DNA of 64,000 nucleotides. Origin: Emergomyces orientalis. Its lineage: Eukaryota; Ascomycota; Eurotiomycetes; Onygenales; Ajellomycetaceae. Under the pieces are notes generated by a model. It saw nothing but the letters and a program-made list of their open reading frames with translations, searched no databases and was not told the origin of the DNA. The first letter of the stretch is position 1; each line of letters opens with the position of its first letter. The DNA lies in contig MOWL01000095.1 in NCBI GenBank assembly GCA_002110485.1, forward strand, positions 141,656 through 205,655, written 5' to 3'. Both the position numbers and the translations under genes were made by a program. Positions 33,278 through 44,600 of this stretch are shown piece by piece.

Positions 33278-34870
33278 TTACTTACTGCCCTTTTCTGGCA
33301 GCTTTTGTTTCTCTGACTCAATGGCACGGCTCACTTCTTCCGCAATGTCATAGCCAAACGGGCTTTTCATCCAAGGTAAGGTTGGCAGGCGGCCTGTAAT
33401 CGCGGGTTAAGATGTTTGTCAGCCATTGTTTTCATGTTTAAAGTCAGGCTAAAATGGCAGTTGACCCAACCAACCAGTTAAAACTCACCAATGATGAAAA
33501 AAACGAGATACAACATCCACTCCTCAAAAATAGTCAGGTTTCTTTTCTTATTCTCCATCTGTTTCGCCTTTGTGAGAATATTCTTGACCCGCGGCTGGCG
33601 CATTTCCATATATTTTGTCGAGGTTTGTGAAACAGCATCCTTTTCCGTCGCCGTCTCCGTCGCCGTTGGAGATTTGTAATCGTAACCTTGCCTCAAATAA
33701 TGAGCCAGGAACATCGAGAAACATTCTACGTCCTCCAGAGCCTGCGATGTCCCCTGCCCCGAAGTTGGGGGTAATGTATGAGCCGCGTCTCCAATCAACA
33801 CAACCCCATCACGTTCCCATGTTGGCAATTCGGGCGTTGCCCACACAGGATACATCGTTTCGACCTCAACGCTGCTGATAATCTTCTGAATTACAGGATT
33901 TCGCCAATTGCCATGTCGCTTCTGCAGATCTTGCTTCACGGCTTCTTTATCCATGGTTTTGGGATTGGGACATTCGTCAATCGCATACGTTGACCACCAC
34001 ATAACGGTTGCTCCAGGAGGCATTACTCCTTGCGGTATGTGTCGGGTAGGGGCTTCAGGGCTGGTGTCTGAGGGGGCATAGCCAAAGAACCCGTTCCTCC
34101 CAAATACAATGGTCATGGCGCCTGGTTCGATGTTTGAGCTGACGTCGGCCAGGGGCACAAAGCCGCCGATGCCAACCACGCCTCTATTGGGGAAAAAAGT
34201 TAGATATGCGGAATTTCATATATGTTAATTATGAGATGCTAATAAAACTAAAACTCAACTGGTAATGTGGAGGGTACGGATCCGTCGCTTCACCAGGAAA
34301 GAGAGCTTTCTTCGTGACGCTCTTCAAGCCATCCGCTCCAATTACAAGGTCCACCTCCACATCCGCACTCCTGTCCGCAAATTTGATGATATTTCGTCCG
34401 TTGGCATTAGCCACGACCTCCATGACACGTTTAGTGACCAGAACCTCATCCGGAATGCGACTCCGCAAAGTCCTCCAGATCGCATGTCTGCTCATGGAAA
34501 CGGAATTTATCTCCGGCTCACCACGAGTAGACATCCGCATTAATGTGCAGCCATACGAGTTCATAAACTTCATGGTGGCATAGGGATAACCTTCCCGTAC
34601 AACGTCGTAGAAGAGCTCCTCATCCAGCCGTCGGAGAACATTAAGTCCATTCGGGCCCACACCAAGACCTCCTCCCACAACTAAGGAAGCGGAATGTGTT
34701 TCTCCCAGCGGGTGTGGGGATTTAAAATCCCGGGGTGTATTGTAGGCTTCATATATGGTATACTCATGGTCCTGGGATGGGGTTGGGGTTGGGGGTTTTG
34801 GGAGGCGCTTTTTCAAGGAGAGATAGGCGGCGCATCCGCCAATGCCTGCGCCGATGATGGCAATTTTCAT
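33278..34870 (-). CDS. FAD-dependent monooxygenase (aromatic-hydroxylase type), three exons
   Basis: Complement of join(33278..33393, 33489..34183, 34260..34870), 473 codons plus stop. Introns: GTTGAG...CAATAG (76 nt) and GTGAGT...TTACAG (95 nt); phases 2 and 1 agree, giving HYQ-GVVGIGG and FIIG-RLPTLPW across the junctions. All three signatures of class A flavoprotein monooxygenases are present: GxGxxG dinucleotide fold at the start (IAIIGAGIGGCAAY), DG motif (LVIGADGLKS, about residue 180) and GD motif (DGVVLIGDAAHTLPPTSGQG, about residue 365). The family uses NAD(P)H and O2 to hydroxylate aromatic or polyketide-like substrates. No biosynthetic neighbours are present, so the substrate is unknown. 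A hydrophobic stretch near residue 430 (MLYLVFFIIG) could attach the protein to a membrane. Confidence 0.88.
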
Positions 34871-36583
34871 TTTTGATAGTTAAGTTTTTAGGCTAATAGG
34901 TGATGAAGGAATTAAATAGATGTTTTATCGAAATGGGGTAATTAGTGGGGCATTGGAACATACTGCCTTGGAAAGCTGATGGTATATGCAAGTATTGAAT
35001 TCCTCCATTTTTATATTGAATTTTGCTGCCTATGTGGAACATCTCACACTCGTATTCATCCCGGCAGGCCATCCAGTTGAGTAGAAGGACGTCACCGTTA
35101 TGCAAGCCAAAGCCAAAGCCACATATTTTGGATTTTTGGTCATTTTCGAATGAAGGAAACGATTTGGGCTGCAGTTGGCTGGTTTTTAGGTCGAAAAGCA
35201 GGCAGCAGGTATACCTTTGGGAATTGGGCCATTCTAGGTGACGCTAGTTGGTACCAGAGGAATCAACCACCAACCTCAATCATCAATCCCAAGCTGCTAG
35301 AATCATTAGAGCAGGCACCAGCCTGAAACTATCCCTTTACCCTGTTGAATCCAGCGAGAATCCCAATGACCAAAATCTGAATAGGTTGAAAACATGTGAG
35401 GCATGGAAACACTGGGGGTTGTTCCATATAATCCTCCATCAACATCGCCTTTGAGATTGCACATCACAAGTGATTGCGTCCATCTGCTCCTTTGTTTTCA
35501 ATGTATGGAGGGACAAAGCATATTCTAGCGGTGCAGAGACTGCCATTTCAAAAGAATGGATTTCTTTCAAAAGTTTCTAAGCTGCATCTCGCCTGCCTTA
35601 AACAGCTAGTACCCGTTGGTACGGGACAATTGGCCTGCTGAGGGTTGGCAAGATACCAGTTTAAAAGAGGTCTTTTGATGAATTGCAAGGGTGCCATGGC
35701 GGCGTAGTTAACCGCTACGCCACCGGGCCTTCTATATATATTATTTTAGCTTTTAGATCTTTATTTTCATTCTTTAAATTATTTAAATAGATTAAAATAG
35801 ATTTTTTAAAATTAATCTTCTCTATTATTTTTTCATGATTCTCAGCTTTTTCTAGTTTTGATGATGAACTTATCTCAATTGAAATCATTGAATCTAGTTT
35901 TTCTTTCCACAGATATAGCTTTTCATGTTCAATTTTTTTAATATTTAATAAGGAGAAATGATTTTTAACCTTTAAATATATTCTATATAGTTAAGAAGTT
36001 TGTACCTGATGTCAGTATAAACAAAAGATAAATAAATAAGATTTAGAGAAAAGTAAACGGGCTAGTAGATTATATTCTGATTATTTAGTATTTAAAAATA
36101 TCTCTTTCTGTTTAAAATCTAAATGTTGGGAGAAATTCCATGTGATATCTTAGAGAATTTCAACACAAATCCTTAATTAGAGTTTATATATTACACTAAT
36201 ACCTACTAATACACAAAAATATGTTGATTGTTCAATAATATCTTGTATAATATTATACACTAATGAAACCACGCTAATTGGGGCAAAACCTACAGATGAG
36301 GGGATAACACGCACATGTAACCTAAATATGGCGAGGAGTGAGAAGAAAGTTTGATATATATAAGTGAAGATATATGTATTACTGATCACTCTCTGTAAGC
36401 TAAATAGATTATATACAGAATATGAGTAATACATGAGGCATACATATGTAATACTGTACAGAGTAACGCAGCACGAGTATTTGATGTATGCTCTCTGAAT
36501 TTACTATTATTGTTAACTGCCTTTCCGTAGTCCGAGTTATGATGGAGGCAGCGTTGGTTGAGACGCCGCTTTGAATTGCAAGT
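34871..36583. other. intergenic with AT-rich patch and SINE-head fragment
   Basis: Ordinary DNA to about 35680, then the tRNA-like fragment at 35689-35732 and strongly AT-rich DNA to about 36480, like the block at 6.8-10 kb. It is probably a small eroded transposon insertion. No coding similarity recognised. Confidence 0.5.
35689..35732 (-). repeat. truncated second copy of the tRNA-like SINE head
   Basis: Reverse complement of 9078-9121: 44 nt identical, including the A box, ending exactly at the ...GGCACCC position. The B box and body are missing. It borders an AT-rich patch on its 5' side. Confidence 0.75.
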
Positions 36584-37276
36584 TTAACAATCCTCATCAT
36601 CACCTTTCATCTTCTTTCTTTCTTTCCTGGACAGTTCGATCTGTAAAATCCTTTTTTTGAACACTTTGTCCTTCAACCCGTCATCATCTCTATCAAAATA
36701 AAGTGCCCACAATCCCCCCTCAACATGAACGGCCATGAAACCTTCCCAGCCCTCAAAAGTTATTCTTTTATCTCTTGATGTACAATCCCACGGACCAACA
36801 ATATGGTCTTCGGATACTGCTCGTGTCCCATACCTCAACTCGTACGTGTCATTGTCCACATATATCCAATTCAACTGCGGGGGCTCGTCAGTGATTGTAG
36901 AGACCAACCCTTCCCCGTTTCGGCCCCAATCTTGCTCGGGGTAGGGAAGAAAGTAGCCTGCAAAGGGATGGCGATGTGAATCCGAAGGACTATAGGTTGC
37001 CTGCGCTTCGATATAGAGCTAGGTGCATATCACGGTTAGTACTTGAAGCCCGGTAGAAAGATACTGTAGAGTTCGCACCTTGTTTTCACTCAATACGACA
37101 ACACCTCCATTGATTTCGCCGCCTTTTCGCGAAATACTTGAGCAACTGGCGATTAGGTTTGTTTTTAAACCTCTGTGTTTTTCTTTAGCATTGCTTTTTT
37201 GGCCTTGGCGGACAGCTTCTGTGGTTCCGATGATCGCAGGACAAGCTGCTATTGCAGTAAGAATACCCAAAACCAT
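36584..37276 (-). CDS. conserved fungal protein of unknown function, two exons
   Basis: Complement of join(36584..37018, 37079..37276), 210 codons plus stop. The intron (37019-37078, 60 nt) has donor GTGCGA after AACAAG, acceptor CACCTAG and phase 0. The N-terminus is hydrophobic and small-residue-rich (MVLGILTAIAACPAIIGTTE), then AVRQGQKSNAKEKHRG. The middle has GGVVVLSENKLYIEAQ, followed by a Trp/Asp/Gly-rich segment (QLNWIYVDNDTYELRYGTR, TFEGWEGFMAV, GLWALYFDRDDDGLK) and a Lys-rich tail. I recognise the N-terminal motif as conserved across eurotiomycetes, but no function is known to me. The beta-rich Trp-containing pattern suggests a compact ligand- or protein-binding fold. Confidence 0.78.
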
Positions 37277-37960
37277 TGTATCTCCCGCTGGTAAAAGGCT
37301 AAAGTTGGGAATGACACTTCAGCAACGAGAACGAAAGTACCTTGCCCTCTCCCTCATCATCAGCCGATAGCTGGGGCACACTCAATTGCTATGTCAGAGG
37401 CGTCTGCTGTCGTTGAAATGGAGGCTTGGCATCATATTGGTTAAGGGACAGGGTAATGACAAAAGCTCGTCATAATCACAATAGGAATATCAAACCTGCT
37501 TTCGGCGCAACCACTTTTCGTTTTCTTCTGCAATGTTGGCACAAGAGACACGCGTGCTCAAAAGGCTCCAATATAATTAGTGCATGATGAGAAGAGTGGA
37601 ACATTTGCTCCCGCTACCGCTTGATGCGGTTACAATGTCTATGGAGTGGACTCTGACCTCAAATATAGGGAGGTTTTCTTTCAGTTCGTTGGACATCAAT
37701 ATCAAAAAAAACGCCACTCGAAGTAAATGTACAAGGTAGGCTTGGACTTGGCGTTCTATGATTCTGCAAGAATGGGAAAAGAAACGGCGTCATTTCTATT
37801 CAGCAGATTATGATTCCCACTATAAGAAGGCATTCGTTGCTCTTGAAAATCTTACTCATTACCCAGTTACTTCATTGACGCTTTCTCAAACCAATTTTTC
37901 ATTAGCAGCACTTTTTAGCGTGTATTTCGTTGCTCCATCACTATTTCCCTGCCATACAAA
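37277..37960. other. divergent promoter region
   Basis: Between the 210-residue protein (-) and the 117-residue protein (+). No feature beyond promoter DNA is seen. Confidence 0.45.
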
Positions 37961-38391
37961 ATGGCAGCCCCAGCAAAGCTCGACCCGAAGCTAGACAAGC
38001 CCAAAACCCAAGTGTAGGAAGTTTCAAAGCCTTTCCATCCGTCCCTTCTTGGGTAATTTTTAGTAGGTCCCTGACATTATTTCTCTCCAGACTTGAACAA
38101 GATGTCCCATCCGAGCCCGAGTTCGAGTGGGGTTCAGATGTTGAAGCATCCAATCCCAAAGGTGGTCGCAAACCCAACGCTTTGCAGAACTACCAGGAGG
38201 AAGGCCCAGGCCCCAAGAAGAAGGGTGGCTCCCGTCGCATTGTTCCTGTTCACCAATCAAGAATCAAGGACCGGCCAGTCAAGGAGGACCAGAAAGATAG
38301 CAGTCTCAAGATCAAAATAGAATTGGACCTTGAAGTTGAGGTAGAAATCTACGCCAGAGTCAAGGGAGATGTGACCATAGGATTGATGTGA
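37961..38391 (+). CDS. small conserved protein with duplicated terminal exon segment
   Basis: join(37961..38013, 38091..38391), 117 codons plus stop. The intron (38014-38090, 77 nt) has donor GTAGGA, branch-like CTGAC, acceptor CTCTCCAG, phase 2. The protein runs MAAPAKLDPKLDKPKTQV, an acidic stretch (SEPEFEWGSDVEAS), a basic stretch (PGPKKKGGSRRIVPVHQSR) and SLKIKIELDLEVEVEIYARV ending KGDVTIGLM. The SLKIKIELDL...EIYARVKGDVTIGL tail is a conserved fungal signature of unknown function. Seventeen codons including the stop (38341-38391) are repeated at 38413-38463 after TTTCTTTCTTGTAG. Splicing from GAG|GTAGAA (38341) to that acceptor gives join(37961..38013, 38091..38340, 38413..38463), also 117 residues, ending GLL instead of GLM. 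Both forms are plausible. Confidence 0.75.
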
Positions 38392-38463
38392 TTTTCTCTT
38401 TCTTTCTTGTAGGTTGAAATCTACGCCCGAGTCAAAGGAGATGTCACTATTGGATTGCTGTGA
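38341..38463 (+). repeat. tandemly duplicated final coding segment (2 x 51 nt)
   Basis: Copy 1 is 38341-38391 and copy 2 is 38413-38463, separated by a 21-nt pyrimidine-rich spacer ending in TAG. Both end in TGA and encode VEIYARVKGDVTIGL plus M or L. I count six synonymous differences and one conservative replacement. Confidence 0.9.
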
Positions 38464-38925
38464 GCCATCGATGTGAGTTGTAAAAAACGTCTTCAGACCA
38501 GAATTAGTAATATTCTTCTAGCACTAAATAACTCTTTTTCTCCGTCTTCCAGTCGAACCTTGGAATGGACGGCGATCGTTTACGCGGAGAAAAGGCCAAT
38601 TCGGGAGTAGGGACTATGAAGGGCCAGCAGACGAATATGTATGTATGGAATGGAAGCTGCATTATTCTAAAATATGCAGTCCATTATTAAATTACCTCTG
38701 ATTTTATGAAGGGTTGGATATTTGAATCATTAAGCCAAATTTAATTTGTTATAACTGAAATTGAAAAATTATCAAGATCTCTATTTAACAGTCAAAAACA
38801 ATCAAACACACGGGAAAAACACTATTGAGAATAGAAAGAGAGCATCAGGCATTCTTTACACATCATTACAAAGGCATTGAATGTGGGGGAGGTGGTTATG
38901 GTGGAAGATGACATGCGCGAGGCTT

Positions 38926-40255
38926 GACATGTGCTGGAGATGAAAAACTCTGTGACACAGAAAACAAAGATAAACAGCTTAGCAACAGCAATTCAAACAC
39001 TAGCTGTAATCCTTGAAGAGAGAGAGAAGAATGAGAAAGTGAATAACAAAGATAAAAAGTATTTACAGAAGACATTGAAAACAGTGCAAGAAGTGAAGAT
39101 GAAACTGTATGATCAGCTTCTGAAGAAAATGAAACATGCAATTGACACATCAAAACAGCAGAAATTATGAGACAAGCTCAACAGAGCACTCTCATGAGCA
39201 GCAATAGCAGTCAGAGAGGAGACAACAGTTAAAACCATATCAATCAGAACACTGTGAGAGGTAGTCATTACTCAATAAAACTGCAATGCTATGTCAGAGA
39301 CAGAACACACACCAGAAATGATTGTTAAATGAGTGAATGAGATCATCAAAGAGATAATCAAGAACAAAGTGATGACAGCAAGACACATGTCAAGTGAAGA
39401 TGTGATTTTGATGATGAAAACACAGAATATCAAGACAGAGCTCACAGCAGATGATAGCTGAATGTGTGAATGAGGAGACAAAGCACACATGAAGCAGAAG
39501 ATGTATGCAGTATAGTCAAAGATGCTTCTATGAGAGTCATTGACTGAAGCAGCTCTGAGTACATCATTGAAAGCATCTACAAGCAGAATACAGCACTACA
39601 CTGCAAGACACTGATACACAAGGTGAACAAAATGATGGTTAGACAACAGAAATCACATGACAGTATAATCATCAATGTTGCTGCACCTCACCAGGCCAAT
39701 GCACTGGTGGACAATGGACTCATTTTAGGCAATGAATATTGCACAGTTGAAATATTTCACAGAGAGACCAGGGTCACACAATGCTACAAGTGTCAACAGT
39801 ATGGACATATAGCTCGCTTCTGCAGAAGAGAGGAAACCTGTGGTCACTGTGCACAAAAAGATCATGATGACAAGGCCTGCAAAGGAGCAGCAGAAGGCAG
39901 CAGACCCAAGTGCAGTAACTGTGGTGATAGTCATGCAGCATGGTACTCAAACTGCCCAGAGAGAAGATTGAAAGTCAAAAGTGCTAAAGAGACACTGATT
40001 GAACACTTCAAGCACTTCAATATAAGAGCATCAGATGCAGATGAATTTAGCTTTCCACACAAACAGAACAGGCCTCTGAATGAGGACTTCATAGAACCCC
40101 CACGAAGAGCAGAAAGACCAATGAATGTATCAAGAGCAGAAGCACAACAATGAAAAGCTATGACAAGCTTCATTCAAGCAGCAAGTGGTTCAGTAACACT
40201 GAAGACATCAACACAGAACAGCAGCTCACAGAATAATCACATGAATGAATCATGA
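38926..40255 (+). pseudogene. LINE copy 2 ORF1 (gag-like, three zinc knuckles)
   Basis: Coding similarity starts near 38926 but is cut by many stops, mostly TGA, up to about 39620. From 39623 a 176-codon open stretch contains three Cys/His knuckles: CYKCQQYGHIARFC, CGHCAQKDHDDKAC and CSNCGDSHAAWYSNC. The product would package element RNA. After a further in-frame TGA (40151) the frame runs to a TGA at 40253-40255 that overlaps the ORF2 ATG (ATGA). The N-terminal helical region (EEREKNEKVNNKDKKYLQ) fits an ORF1 coiled coil. Confidence 0.75.
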
Positions 40256-41070
40256 AGAACAGGCTAGTCATTTTACAATACAATGTGCATAAGTCAAACA
40301 AGGTTATGGGACCTCTTTTGACAAAGCCCGAAACGGCATTAAACTATGATGTGATTGCAATACAAGAGCTCTGGATACAAAAACACTCTAAAACAGGCAC
40401 ACACTGTCCAGCCAACTGTGGATTCTGGCAAGCAGGCATGGAGCAGAAGGACATGAAGATGTGCTTTCTAATTAACAAGAGAATTGCAGTCAAGACCTGG
40501 AGAGTGAGCACAATATCCACTCATATACTGGTACTTACTCTGTTGACAGAGAGTGGGCCTATCAATATCATCAACATGTACGCGTCACCACCAGGAAGCT
40601 ACACAATCATGCCACCAGACTCACCCATTCATCAGCTCCAAGCGGTGGTTGAAGAAGCGGATAGAATGCTAGAAGCGCGAATAAACCAGGAAAATGCGCA
40701 TCAAGCAACAACTGAGAGTGCAGAGGGAGCATCAGGCGCGCAGGAAACTCAAATAAACACGCATCAAGCAGATGTTATAGTGATTGGAGACTTTAATGTA
40801 CATCACACTCTCTGGGGAGGTAGCAGGGTCAGAGAAAACTTTGCCATGGCCTGGAAACTCAATGCTCAAATCAGTGCCTTGAATCTACATCTAGCAACTC
40901 CAGAAGGCACGATCACCTGGCAAGATAGAGAAAGTCAGGGCACCACAGTGAATCTAATCTTTTTGTCTGCTGGTCTACACAGTCAAATGATCAGCTGCAA
41001 GCTAGAACATGAAGCAAATATGACATCAGATCACATGCCAATTGCAACTACTCTTAAGCTAAAAGCATTA

Positions 41071-41075
41071 TATAG
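41071..41075 (+). repeat. copia target-site duplication, left (TATAG)
   Basis: TATAG directly before LTR1; the same five bases (46791-46795) follow LTR2. Removing the element and one copy restores the LINE endonuclease frame. Confidence 0.85.
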
Positions 41076-41497
41076 TGTGAAACATGAGATTATCGCCACA
41101 CATTCGTTGGCTAAGACATACACACATGTTCAATTGCCACACTAATTGTCACATGGCGAACTCCGATGGAATCTTCACCAAATACACCCTCATCTTCGCT
41201 GATCTTTAATATATTCGCCATTACATTGATTTTTCTACAAAGTCAGAGGTATTCAGCTGAGAATATCACGATACGATCAATATAGCATGTAAATCACTCA
41301 TATTATTGATGGATAGTTGTTGGGCAGCCTAAGATGGATTCACGGGTATAAATAGCCATGGAAAACCCATAGATATTTAGCTAGAGCAGAGCTCAGAGCA
41401 CACAGACCACAATACCATATATCTCTATATATTAATTCCTCCCTATATATGTGCATATTATGCTAGCTCCACTCTCCGTCTTATCCTCCATTTCATA
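41076..41497 (+). repeat. copia 5' LTR
   Basis: 422 bp, the same length as LTR2. The termini TGTGAAA/TTTCATA are an imperfect inverted repeat; an original TTTCACA end is likely, changed at a CpA or inherited. Confidence 0.9.
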
Positions 41498-41507
41498 GTT
41501 ATGAGCC
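41498..41507 (+). promoter_or_regulatory. putative primer-binding site, tRNA-iMet half-molecule type
   Basis: GTTATGAGCC abuts LTR1 directly. It is complementary to GGCTCATAAC, the anticodon-arm sequence of fungal initiator tRNA-Met as I remember it. Internal priming by half of tRNA-iMet is known from Drosophila copia. Confidence 0.5.
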
Positions 41508-41630
41508 TGGGTGCAACTACTGCTCTAAAACATTGATTACTGCATATAATATTGCTGCATTCTATACGAACCCTCCCCATTCGCATACGCTCTATATTAG
41601 ACCATTCAACACGCCGAAAAAATCAAAAAG

Positions 41631-44600
41631 ATGACTGTGATGACTAATGAGATCATTCTCAGAACTAGCAAAGACTGAAATGATTGGTATGAAGGAGTTC
41701 AAATGAAAGCAATGACTCTAAACACAAATATACAGATTTAGACGCCAAACACATAGCCCCTCCTATGGAGCCAGAACCTTATGAACCAGATACAGAAGAA
41801 ATACACTCAGAGATGATGCATATGCACTTCTACTTATACAAACAGTGTACAGAGACATATAAGATCTATATGAAAGGCGTCAAGGAACTCTACAATCATA
41901 TATCAACAATCATAGACCCGAAGCTACAAAGAGCTCTGACAAAAACACTAGATTCACGCCAAATATTGAAGGAATTAAAGAGCTTCATTGCTCCGACAAA
42001 ACATCAAAGAGAGGTTGAACTCACTAATCTCTTTTTAAAGCTTTCCAAGTCATCAGAGATGCGAAAGCAAGCAGCTGATGAATGGCTGCTAGAATGAGAG
42101 GACTGTCACTGATTAGTTCTCAAATATGATGTTGATGGATTCACCAGCGAACCAGGCAATCTATATAGATTCCTTAATGCAGTGCAAGCCATACACCCCG
42201 AATTCTCGGACTTCTGTCGCCAGGAACTGGAGAATGCCCTAGAGAACAGTGACAAGCCATTAAGTGTACAAAAAATGATCAATCACTTCAGATCACACTG
42301 TCGGACATGCATCACAGAAGACGAGCCTGAATACTCTAAAAACAATGCAGTATTTGCTACATATCAAGACCAATTCACAAAGGAAACAGCGGAAACTCCT
42401 AGCAAGGAATTCACTAAGAAATCAAGAGAAAATCAATGAAATAAATGTGTGTGTGAAGAACCATATCTCTATGTCAAATGCTGGGTCATGAATGCTGAAG
42501 AATGCCCATCCGGGTGAACTCCTTGAAAAGAAATAGAGAATAAGATTAAAAAGACTCTAAAAAACAAGCAAATGAAGAAATCTGTTGACAATGCCTTTGT
42601 CAGAGAGAAGAAGACTCTGGCAGTGATCACTATACACTCTCCACCAAAGAATGAAGAAACTGATGAATATACAGCTTTGATTATGACCACCTTCACGGCT
42701 GAACATGCCAGCGGATACCAATACTCTCTGCGAGATAGCTTTATATACAATACAGAAGTCAATAAGCATGTATGCAATGACTGCAGCTGCTTTGAGAACT
42801 TCGAATCTTGCGAAGGATTCTATCTATATACAGGAGATTCGAAGATAGCCATTCAAGGCACAGGGCAGGTGTGGTTAGCTGTACAATCACCAAAGAGAGT
42901 AAGATAAATGCTTCTACTAAATGTGACATATGTTCCTGATTTTCACACAAATCTCGCGGCATCCCCTTTCTTCAAGAAGAAGGGATTGGGAATTGATGAA
43001 CTAAATCACACTATAATTGACCAAGATGGGGTTGTGCAATTCAACTTAACCTATGTTCATGAGAAATACGTTCTGGAGTATAAACCTCTACCTGAGAATA
43101 ATACCGCTTTCGCCGTACGATCGGCATTACCGCGGCCACCCACCAACGCCACGGCAGCCCTATGGCATAGGCGCCTGGCACACGCCGGGCCGGAGGCCCT
43201 CACACACATACCCGCCGAAATCGCGGGCTCCGAGATCAACAGGCCGAAAACATCAGAATGCGAAACATGTGCATTAGTGAAGATGCACAATATCATCTCT
43301 CAGAGGCCTATGGCTCGCGGAAGCCACTCATTTGAAGCTCTACACTTCAATATTATTCATGTGGAAGAGGCATACAATGGCCTTCGATATATTGCTCATC
43401 TATACGATCCGTACACACATCTACATAGAGTAGGGTGTTTAAAACAGAAATTCGATGCATTCAATTTCATACGCAGCACAGCACTAATAATCAAAAAGCA
43501 ACTAAATCTCAACGTTCTAAGAATTCATACTGACGGTGAAAAGGCATTATCCTCGCCATTCATGCAGTGGATAAAAGAGAAAGGCATTCTTCTAGAGTGT
43601 TCGGCACCCTATACACCCGAGCAGAATGGAGCCGCAGAACGCTCAGAGGGTATGATTACAAGAACCACTCAGGCACTACGCATATCTGCAAGATTCCCAC
43701 ATAATCTATGGCCTGAAACAACAGAGGCCGCCGCCTACTTACTAAATAGAACGCCCACTAGAGCATTAGGATGGAAATCGCCGAATCAAGTCCTCTATGA
43801 ATACACGAAGAAGGATACAGACATCAACAAAGGCATGAAACTAGCTCATCTGCAAGCATACAGGTGCAAGGCATACATATTGAATAAAAAGATCCCTAGA
43901 ACAATGAAGCTAACTGCCAGAGCAAAAATTGGATTTCTAATTGAATATACTTCCACTAACATTTTCTGAATCTGGCTTCCACAATCTCAGGAGATTACAG
44001 AATCTCGAGATGTTCTTTTTGATGAAGATACATTCTTTGACTCTCAGAACTTGCCTGAGAAGGATGTACTTGAACTACTGATTTCCAGAACCATTTCTAC
44101 ACCACTCAGATCAATCAAAGGTATGGATGAAGAGGAGGAGAATGTTCAATTACCATTAATCAGACTGATGCTGAGAACAGTGGATCTCGGCGAACATGGA
44201 ACCTTCATGGTGGAATGAGCCATCTCAAAATCAATGCATAATGGACCTCTCACGCCCGAACCAACACCTCCACGGCATACCGAGGCTAGCATGCCACGGC
44301 ATGCCGATTCACACCTACCACACTACACGCCGGGCAGCTTTCCGGAAGGCGAGCCCGCACACGCACCACAAGCCATGGAACCTCCATCCATGAGCCCCCC
44401 AACGAGCGGAATACCCGCCATAGACGAACCATCTAATCAGTTAATGGAGTCATTACATGACACAACGATTAGAGCTTCTAGTAGAGAGATAATAAGCAAT
44501 GTCTCTCCTTCTAATATAGTGCAAGGAAAGCAAGTGAGAAAACCCAATACAGAATGATCTTCAGCTTATACAACAAGCATGAAATCTTTAATATATACTG

